DNA of 28,924 bases, taken from positions 152,890 through 181,813 of the forward strand of contig NW_003151260.1 in NCBI RefSeq assembly GCF_000003605.2. The letters are read 5' to 3'. Made by a program: the position numbers and the translations under genes. Within the stretch, counting starts at the first letter, position 1. Each line of letters opens with the position of its first letter. Origin of the DNA: Saccoglossus kowalevskii (Eukaryota > Hemichordata > Enteropneusta > Harrimaniidae). The notes under the pieces were generated by a model. The model searched no databases. It worked only from the letters and a program-made list of their open reading frames with translations, and was not told the DNA's origin. Below, one piece after another: positions 23,701 through 28,924 of this stretch.

Positions 23701-25923
23701 AGAGAGAGAGCGGTAATTTGAGTAAATGCTTAGGGATCATGATTGTATTGAGAATCATAAATAAAGTCAATTTCCTCTACATTTTTGTATTCCCAACTTT
23801 GCTGCAATTATCTGGAAATGCATGCAAACAGCATATATTGGGCCGAGTTCAGGAGTATATAACATTATGCCAAAACAAAATCCTATAAATAACAGCTGTT
23901 AATAAATAACATGTGATCTGAAACCCTGGTAAGACAGGGTGTGGCTTTTCGAGTAACACTTCCTGTACAAAGGTCAGTGTTCTATAACCTTTAACCTCTC
24001 ATTTTTACTTCCTGTCAATGACAGTTTATAGGCACTGTGTCATTAAAAATGGATCAGGGATGAATAAATAGAGGTTACTTCAGCGTTTCAGTTCAAATTC
24101 TCAATTTCTTTTTAGATACAAAATGTGCAACAATACGCATGTACTGCATTAAGCTTAATTACTGGCATTTATTATCTGGTTTTATTTTCTTATTTCACCA
24201 ATAACTAAATGCACTATAGTAAAACCCAGTGAATATGCAAAATTGACCATAGAATTTATTGTTTCCTTCACAAACCAGTGAAATAGTTCTCTTACTAAGG
24301 TACCCATGTGTAATAGTACAACAATCATCTTCCATCCAGGCAACCACCAACTGTCAAATTCTACTAAGATTCATTTTAAATTTTTTTTAACAACCCTTGT
24401 ATTGTATTACCCTTCCTAGAATAAACTAATATATTTCCAAATTTGTAAAAACACTTCAAGTTCTGTAACTAATAGGAAGTTACATCCATATGATCCAAAA
24501 TTAATACAGAAATTATAGAAAAATTCATAAAAACTGAGCACAAATGTATCAAAATTTTGGAGGAAAAACTTTCAACATAAAAAGTTGATATTGTATGCTT
24601 GGAAGTCCTGGCGAAAACAGGATCCCGAGAAAAAAAATTATCAAATCACAGGCAAGCACTACTTTTTTATTATTTCCAGAAATATGTTCAAAGAACATTA
24701 TTCATAAATTTCAAAATTCAAATAATTTAGTACGACTCAAGATAGTCTGGTTAAATCATCAGTGGGCACCATAACTACAACCAGACTGATTTTCATAATT
24801 TTTGAAAAAAGCATTACTTTCAAAAGGTTTGTAGTTACATACAAGAACTTACTTTGCCTTAAGAAAAAGTTTAAGCAATCAGAAAATTCATTTCTAATCT
24901 AAGTGAATCAATCAGCTGTCAGCAGAGACTGGGTAATAAAACACCATTTAGGAAACAGCACTTCAAAGAAATTAGTAACTAACAAACAAACACACATGAC
25001 AGAACACAACTGGCAAGGACACATGGAAAGTGACAAACCGATTGGTACACCTGCCACAACACAATATGCAAATTAGATGAGCACCTGTACTGCCAATGGT
25101 AGGATCACTGAAGGATTACAACATGGAACACCTGTTATACAATCAGAACAGTAACTTTTCTAAGAACAGTGGCTTAAGACAATGCATTTCTGTTTCAGCC
25201 ATTTTCTGCCAACAATAATGAACAAAAAAATATTTTTCATTTTTACACCTTGTATGTATATATGAATACCAATACATTTTTTTTAATTATTTTTTTGAAA
25301 TTTGTATGTCGCCAAATTGCTATTTTTTATGGCTAGTTGGTTTGATATTCCGAGTTTCAATCAACCGGAAAAATGAATGGTGATGAAGTCCTTTTAATAA
25401 TGGGCATTTCAACAAAAAAAATGCAACTGATAGATAATACAGCATAAGTACTAATACAGTATCCTGTAAATCCTAAGTATAGACTGGTAAGAATAAACTG
25501 AGAAGTTAGTGGAAAAATATGTTAATCGGAAACTACAAGCAGTTGTTATGACAACATACTTAAAAGTGAATGCATGCAGAAAGAAATGTATAAGCCAGAT
25601 TTGTACCTATGACAATGTTGGCACCTTTGCCAACGCTGATATTTTGAAGCAGAAGCCCAACCAGCTGTTTCGCTCATTAGCATAAATTATGTTCTACCTG
25701 ATTAACATAATTTATGCAGCCTTACCAGCAAATGACCCTTTTCGGGGAAAATCCCCGCCCGTTTACCTATCTGAAGACAAAAATCCATCGAAAAACAGAA
25801 AAATATCGTGAATTGAATCCACAAAGCGTTACTTGACCTTTCTTTCTCGCCCTGTTCTGTTTCTTTGTTTACATCACCGTTCACTAGGGGTGGGGGATTT
25901 TCAAACAGGCTTTCAAGAGCCAT
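12323..25923 (-). CDS. ZC3H4: ZC3H4/ZC3H6 (Suppressor of sable) orthologue, complete, 10 coding exons, 1404 residues
   Basis: Join, minus strand: 25923-25838, 19999-19561, 19154-18930, 18605-18483, 18387-18276, 17482-17373, 17195-16960, 16100-15913, 15302-15051, 14766-12323. The total is 4215 nt, an exact multiple of three, and all intron phases agree. Order of parts: acidic N-terminus with [13 protein letters not shown] (56-68); Lys/Arg block (132-175); RG-rich tract (253-270); three CCCH fingers (281-299, 310-328, 333-352; C-X7/8-C-X5-C-X3-H); LLPTP (403-407); [13 protein letters not shown] (419-431); FYDNFY (497-502); [16 protein letters not shown] (561-576); [12 protein letters not shown] (593-604); many DPR motifs, including a repeat array (about 829-1092); and the end [15 protein letters not shown]. 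These blocks and their order match vertebrate ZC3H4 and ZC3H6, which descend from one ancestral gene. In mammals ZC3H4 with WDR82 forms the Restrictor complex, which stops unproductive RNA polymerase II transcription; fly Su(s) acts similarly. That function here is inferred from homology. At 1404 residues it is slightly longer than human ZC3H4 (about 1300), partly through the repeats. Confidence 0.95.
13262..14056 (-). repeat. 48-bp coding minisatellite (16-residue FDPR units) in ZC3H4-like exon 10
   Basis: About 17 units of consensus [16 protein letters not shown]: 16 keep a DPR-like core and one ([12 protein letters not shown]) is degenerate. Units near 13900-14056 are almost identical at the DNA level, while those toward 13262 are more diverged and some are 1-3 residues shorter. 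The period is a multiple of three, so copy-number change keeps frame. Confidence 0.93.
15051..15302 (-). CDS. ZC3H4: ZC3H4-like exon 9: [10 protein letters not shown] helix
   Basis: Acceptor gggtttattttag, donor GCAG|GTAAGA. Encodes residues 508-590 with [16 protein letters not shown], equivalent to [16 protein letters not shown] of human ZC3H4. Confidence 0.95.
15913..16100 (-). CDS. ZC3H4: ZC3H4-like exon 8: FYDNFY motif
   Basis: Acceptor tatatatatatcag, donor CCAG|GTTAGT. Encodes an acidic/Ser-rich stretch ending [12 protein letters not shown], the counterpart of FYENFY/FYDNYY in vertebrate ZC3H4/6. Confidence 0.92.
16559..16748. mobile_element. TTAA-flanked piggyBac-like MITE, copy A (190 bp)
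   Basis: Lies in intron 7 of the ZC3H4-like gene. The left end ttaaccttttcacaaccagt and right end gactggtggtgaaaaggttaa are about 20-bp terminal inverted repeats, flanked by TTAA on both sides. TTAA target sites followed by CCT/CCC are typical of the piggyBac superfamily. No coding capacity. The interior matches copy C. Confidence 0.85.
16960..17195 (-). CDS. ZC3H4: ZC3H4-like exon 7: LLPTP and IPSLFDI motifs
   Basis: Acceptor cttttgtttccag, donor CAAAA|GTAAGG. Begins [13 protein letters not shown] and contains RTLLPTP and [13 protein letters not shown]. These correspond to LLPTP and IPSLFEIVV.PT in vertebrate ZC3H4/6, which follow the zinc fingers at a similar distance. Confidence 0.94.
17373..17482 (-). 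CDS. ZC3H4: ZC3H4-like exon 6: zinc finger 3
   Basis: It follows an AC acceptor (ttttctcac) and ends AAG|GTAAGG. Encodes [19 protein letters not shown] and KFSH, then [13 protein letters not shown]. The tail DPLT.ET..LL.K is the conserved helix after finger 3 in ZC3H4/6. The 110-nt length fits phase 1 in and phase 0 out. Confidence 0.95.
17483..18275 (-). other. U12-type AT-AC intron (minor spliceosome), 793 bp
   Basis: On the minus strand the intron begins ATATCCTTTT, the U12 AT-AC donor consensus. It ends with tactttaac (17500-17492; 7 of 9 bases match the U12 branch consensus TTCCTTAAC) followed by ttttctcac, so the terminal dinucleotide is AC. The branch A lies about 10 nt from the end, within the narrow U12 range. 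This join keeps the frame and supplies NYPC, giving finger 3 its first Cys. GT-AG alternatives, including a good-looking GTAAGA 27 bp inside, give a stop codon or lose the frame and the Cys. Confidence 0.92.
18276..18387 (-). CDS. ZC3H4: ZC3H4-like exon 5: rest of finger 1, all of finger 2
   Basis: Acceptor tttttttaacag. Encodes GEHCPFSH (end of finger 1) and the complete finger 2, [21 protein letters not shown]. It ends CAT|G at an ATATCCTTTT donor of the minor spliceosome instead of GT. The leftover G joins CT of exon 6 to give Ala. Confidence 0.93.
18483..18605 (-). CDS. ZC3H4: ZC3H4-like exon 4: RG-rich tract and first half of finger 1
   Basis: Acceptor ccttttgttttcag, donor AAG|GTAAGA; 41 codons, phase 0. 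Encodes an RGRGRG tract (residues 253-270), typical of RNA binding, then [12 protein letters not shown] with the first two Cys of zinc finger 1. The finger continues in exon 5. Confidence 0.93.
18930..19154 (-). CDS. ZC3H4: ZC3H4-like exon 3: Ser/Tyr-rich linker
   Basis: Acceptor tttgtcaacag, donor CAT|GTAGGT; 75 codons, phase 0 at both ends. It starts [19 protein letters not shown] and ends GEHHSPRH. The composition matches the low-complexity linker between the basic block and RG tract in vertebrate ZC3H4/6. A longer minus-strand open frame here is a different, non-coding frame. Confidence 0.85.
19561..19999 (-). CDS. ZC3H4: ZC3H4-like exon 2: acidic domain and basic block
   Basis: Acceptor ttttactgatttacag, donor GAG|GTACTG. 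It encodes residues 30-175: an Asp/Glu-rich stretch with the family motif [13 protein letters not shown], then a Lys/Arg/Glu-rich, probably helical and nuclear-localising block (132-175). The opposite strand looks like a Ser/Pro-rich ORF, which is only a shadow. Confidence 0.92.
20040..20111. mobile_element. TTAA-type MITE, copy B (72 bp, internally deleted)
   Basis: It carries the left end taaccttctaaccgccagt and the sub-terminal cttttcatcacaaatttaca, then jumps to ggtgaaaaggttaa. Compared with copies A and C, most of the interior is missing. It lies in intron 1 only about 38 bp upstream of the exon 2 acceptor, so it may overlap or sit next to the branch site. Confidence 0.8.
22094..22245. 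mobile_element. Second TTAA-type MITE (152 bp)
   Basis: Starts ttaaccctttaaa and ends tttaaagggttaa, a perfect 13-bp inverted repeat including the TTAA target sites. The interior is AT-rich and unrelated to copies A-C. It sits in intron 1 of the ZC3H4-like gene. Confidence 0.7.
22316..22660. repeat. Diverged ~194-bp direct duplication in intron 1
   Basis: Two copies start at 22316 and 22510 with gtacatttc.attttt. They share ttagctt, acaagctatgacaaga-type segments and an accaattt end in the same order. They are substantially diverged and have no coding capacity. Confidence 0.55.
23689..23710. repeat. (AT)n(AG)n microsatellite
   Basis: An AT dinucleotide run is followed directly by five AG units, within intron 1. 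Confidence 0.8.
25680..25717. repeat. Perfect 14-bp inverted repeat with 10-nt loop
   Basis: The arms gcataaattatgtt (25680-25693) and aacataatttatgc (25704-25717) are exact reverse complements. It lies in intron 1, about 120 bp from exon 1. A related acataaattatgt palindrome occurs near 26749. Confidence 0.85.
25838..25923 (-). CDS. ZC3H4: ZC3H4-like exon 1 (start codon)
   Basis: Encodes 28 residues beginning [16 protein letters not shown] and ends with two bases of a split Arg codon. ATG context is good (gcgaaATGg) and an in-frame TAA lies four codons upstream. The donor GTCAAG is weak, but the phase matches exon 2 exactly and the resulting join (EKE-R-HEAVAG) is smooth. This is the least certain exon because the N-terminus is poorly conserved in the family and intron 1 is 5.8 kb. 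Confidence 0.75.
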
Positions 25924-26460
25924 TTCGCCTAGTTAAAAGTTCTGACCGCATATACAAACGGTACTGGTGTGTTCTAGAGATCGTTAGGTGTATACTCGTA
26001 GTATTTATGCTGCTTTGTTGCTCCTTTTCACGCGAAGAAATCTGCAATTTCCCACGCAGTATTTGCACATACTTCCCCCTTGGTATCAAATATGGCGACT
26101 ACAATGCAAGTTGTGAAAACGAAAAAAATCACTGCGCTTGCGTACTCGTGACGTCACGGCAACGGTGGCTCATAGTTACAAATCAGATAGAAAATATTGA
26201 AGGATAAAAACAATAATTAGAATGTTTGAATATGATTTCTAATAAAAACAATGCTCAAACAGTTTAAAATAAACTGTATATAAAAAATAAATTGCATAAA
26301 ATGTATAGAATAATGAAAAAATACGCAAATAGATGCCATTCAGCTACACTGTACTATTGGGACACCGTATGACATGTTAACCAGAGGGGCACCAGGATAT
26401 TAGGTCAGCAGTTTTGTAAATTAGCATTTCTTGACGCCATTGTGTTGGTTATGCTGCTGT
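25924..26460. promoter_or_regulatory. Probable divergent promoter between the ZC3H4-like gene and the plus-strand gene
   Basis: Sites seen: caaatatggcgac at 26087-26099 (YY1-like, gtcgccatatttg in the ZC3H4 sense); NRF1-like tgcgcttgcg at 26133-26142; a perfect CRE, TGACGTCA, at 26149-26156; and tgacgccattgtg at about 26432-26444 (YY1-like, in the plus sense). YY1 motifs in sense orientation commonly mark start sites of TATA-less genes. The two lie about 340 bp apart and point outward. Exact start sites are not visible. Confidence 0.55.
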
Positions 26461-26469
26461 TGAACACAG
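26431..26469 (+). other. Candidate 5' UTR exon of the plus-strand gene
   Basis: A YY1-like start-site motif is followed by ..gaacacag|GTAAGG, a strong splice donor. The next clear acceptor is at 28289 just before the coding exon. The exon start is unknown. The link is inferred from signal quality and order. Confidence 0.4.
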
Positions 26470-27815
26470 GTAAGGACTGTTTCCCATGCCCATCCTTTGT
26501 CTGTGGTGATCGTCGTACTGTAGACGCGAATTATCTTAGTAAAATTCACGTTATATATTTAGGAACATGAAAAATCCACAATTTTCAATGCCATTCAGGG
26601 GCCTATAGAGGGCGAATCACACGTGGGCTGTTGTTGACAGGCGTTACGCAGGTTTGATACAGTGGGATTACTGTGTTGTTTCTGCATAATAAAACACAAT
26701 ATGTTGCTTTTTAATAAAAAATTGTGTCCATAGTTATGTAACGGTCAACATAAATTATGTGATAATCCTTGGGCTCGAATGAAACAATATGTCGTCAGAA
26801 TGTCTTGATGGAAGTGTTGATCATTCGGCTCTCTTGTTCCTGTAACTTGTCACTAGCACACGAACACAACGGAATGAAGATTCGGACCGTAGAAATCTCA
26901 CTGCTATGGGTCGTAACTTGATGCCGCCATGTCCTAAATTTGTGGGACAGGGGGGGGGTGTAGGTTGTTGGTCCATATTGTTTCGCTAGTGTGTCTGAAG
27001 TGTTGGTTGACTTTCCCTATTCAGTTTGTCAGTAACAATGAAAACTACTCTTCAATACAACAGAGTTTTCATGAAGCTTGTTAGTTAACTAAATATCAAA
27101 AATAGAAATAGTGTAATATGAGGTTATTATGAGGGGATACTGCAGAGTGTGCATAAAGTCCGACATGGTGAAGGTCAAAGCGACCCTGTGCTGTATTAAT
27201 TTCATACTTTGTGGTATATGTCTTTGTAATTACCTTATTATGTGTCTTCCCAATCTAACCAGTTGGTGCATGAAGCCCCAAACTGAGCAAGATGGTGAAA
27301 ATTAGTGAAACATTCTCACTATGAACATCTTGATTTTGGAAATATTGTGTAATCATTGTATAATTTTAATTTGCATTTTTTATTTGTATTTAAATACCAT
27401 AGAAAGCGGTACAGTGTATGAAATAAGTCCAATGATAACAATGTATGCAGGTGATAAAGACAGTTCCAACCCTAACTGCATTACTTTGCTGTGATTAGTT
27501 GTGAATTGATATTCTCTCTTTGGTACAAGTCAAGAACATAGAGACTGTGAAATATTCGACATAAACTGTAAAAAACTTCATTATTTCATAATCTCTATTA
27601 ATTTTTACACCCATTAGTTAACTTTCAAAACTATGTATCAAATGTTAATTTGAAATGTTCAAAAAAAACTTAAAAATGATATCCTAATAACTCTCTAACT
27701 TGTTACGCGTAATATGATTCGGGAATAATTTATACATGTATTGCAGGCATGACTACATAATCCCCAGATAGCTTGTGACCATACATAATTGACTGTGTTA
27801 GACACTCCTAGTACA
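26470..27815 (+). other. Probable first intron of the plus-strand gene; nothing else seen
   Basis: AT-rich, without protein-like open frames. It contains a poly-G run near 26950-26958. The MITE copy C follows. Confidence 0.4.
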
Positions 27816-28049
27816 TTAGCCCTTTCACCACCAGTTTCCTTTTTTCATCACAAATTCACAAAATAGTCCTGTTTATAGTCTGCATTTGCCTTCAAAAGAT
27901 TGGGACAAAAATAGTTAAATTTGTTGAGTAAAAACTGAAAATTGACTAAAATTTTATCTGTTGGCTGCAAAATAAGGTTTATTTTCAGAAACATTGAGGA
28001 ATATTATAAGAAAAATTTGGGCGAGAAAGTCTGGCAGTGAAAAGGTTAG
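27816..28049. mobile_element. TTAA-type MITE, copy C (234 bp)
   Basis: The ends ttagccctttcaccaccagt and ctggcagtgaaaaggttag are inverted repeats, with TTAG on both sides instead of TTAA. It shares with copy A the segments tcatcacaaattcacaaaat, agtcctgtt, ctgttggct and ttcagaaa.attga.gaata. It lies in the probable first intron of the plus-strand gene at the right edge. Confidence 0.82.
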
Positions 28050-28301
28050 AAGAACTACATGCTTCACAGATGGCCTGTGACCACAGATAGTTGACTTAGC
28101 TTAACACTCCTAATACATTAGATGGTCTATCAGTACACAGTTCTTAGATTGCCTATGACCACATGGTACCATATTGACTCCATGAGTAGCCATGTACCAA
28201 TAATGGCTGGTATACGTCAGAAGTGAATGACAATTTGAAGACATTAATACTTACGAAATGTTATTTTTGTTTCTTTTTTTTTCATCAAGTAATAAGCCAA
28301 G

Positions 28302-28376
28302 ATGTCTGATAGTGAAGGCAGTTTATCTTCTGACGCTGAGAGTGACCAAAGCTATGGTGCAAACAGTGAAGCAGAG
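28302..28376 (+). CDS. First coding exon of an unidentified gene with acidic Ser-rich N-terminus (partial)
   Basis: An acceptor-like pyrimidine tract ending in catcaag (AG at 28288-28289) precedes ccaagATGt. The open frame encodes 25 residues starting MSDSEGSLSSDAESDQ and ending ANSEAE, then reaches a GAG|GTATTT donor. The composition is typical of nuclear or chromatin-associated proteins with casein-kinase-2-type acidic sites, but it is too short to name. The remaining exons lie beyond 28924. The coding call rests on start context, acceptor, donor and biased composition. Confidence 0.6.
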
Positions 28377-28924
28377 GTATTTTGTGTAATATTGTTACAA
28401 AGATCATAATCTTGGTCCAACTTCTAGTTGTGATACTGTAATACATGTCAACTTATCATGTTCTCTACGAGGTGTTGATTGTGTATTAATTTTAATATAT
28501 TAGCACATGTATTTCATTATGAGGCGTACATGTATATGTTAGGTGAAACAACTTTAAAAATATTCTGGAATAACATTTTTAAAAACGTGTCATGATTCAC
28601 CTAATATATAAACATTATGTTTAAGGTAGAGATACAGTTTATTTGTGAATTTCAATCAAAAATAGTTTTTTTCGTTTTTTATATAGATTTTTATCTAAAG
28701 AACATTCTGTGAAAATTTGACCAATGAATTGTTATTGGAACACCATTAAAATTGCTGTTTATTTTCTGGTTAAAAATAAAAAACACTCACACGTGGCAAT
28801 GTTTATGTCCAATTGCCTAATTTGCATGAGTAAGCAAATAACAGGACCTTTGATTGACAATATGCATATCGAGATTGTACGGGGCATAGTTCATTCAATT
28901 CACGCGCATGTGCAATTATTCTTG
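28377..28924 (+). other. Intron of the plus-strand gene up to the window edge
   Basis: AT-rich, with no further exon recognisable before the end of the window. Confidence 0.4.

Larger units (their letters stand above)
20112..25679 (-). other. Intron 1 of the ZC3H4-like gene (bulk), no nested gene
   Basis: Intron 1 runs from 25837 to 20000 (5838 bp). Apart from the listed MITEs, the ~194-bp duplication, a microsatellite and a short hairpin (agtctggtt/aaccagact at 24744-24787), I see only AT-rich sequence. No open frame on either strand resembles protein. Confidence 0.6.

Noticed and set aside
25833..26207. 124-codon plus-strand frame overlapping exon 1 and the promoter
   Set aside because: Lies across the antisense of exon 1 and promoter motifs; composition is not protein-like and no gene signals fit.

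Overview
The window is eukaryotic nuclear DNA, almost certainly from an invertebrate animal. It is AT-rich and has spliceosomal introns, long non-coding stretches, short inverted-repeat elements, and two clearly animal gene families. The exact phylum (mollusc, annelid, brachiopod, hemichordate, etc.) cannot be settled from the sequence alone.

Layout from left to right. Positions 1-300 are the end of a 40/80-bp minisatellite in which each complete unit carries an inverted CCAAT box. Positions 301-3839 are mostly non-coding, with a ~197-bp direct duplication (2676-3067) and candidate upstream elements for the next gene. A single-exon ELOVL6/ELOVL3-type fatty-acid elongase lies at 3840-4718 (+), with a poly(A) signal at 5145. 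Positions ~5175-10900 are intergenic, with diverged tandem repeats at 9440-9870.

The main gene is on the minus strand from 25923 down to 12323. It is a complete 10-exon ZC3H4/ZC3H6 (Suppressor-of-sable) orthologue, which I assembled exon by exon. The joined exons total 4215 nt, giving a continuous 1404-residue protein with three CCCH zinc fingers. The C-terminal half carries a coding minisatellite of 16-residue 'FDPR' units. The intron between fingers 2 and 3 is an AT-AC, U12-type (minor spliceosome) intron. Reading it this way restores both the frame and the first zinc-binding Cys of finger 3; no GT-AG reading I tried does so. Introns 1 and 7 contain small TTAA-flanked piggyBac-like MITEs, and a third copy lies at 27816-28049.

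The ZC3H4-like gene appears to share a divergent promoter (about 25924-26450; CRE, NRF1-like and two YY1-like sites) with a plus-strand gene. Only that gene's first coding exon, an acidic Ser-rich N-terminus at 28302-28376, falls in the window. The elongase and the ZC3H4-like gene are convergent and are not an operon. They have unrelated roles: lipid elongation at the ER versus nuclear transcription restriction. I saw no CRISPR, prokaryotic or viral gene, and no clear tRNA or rRNA gene.
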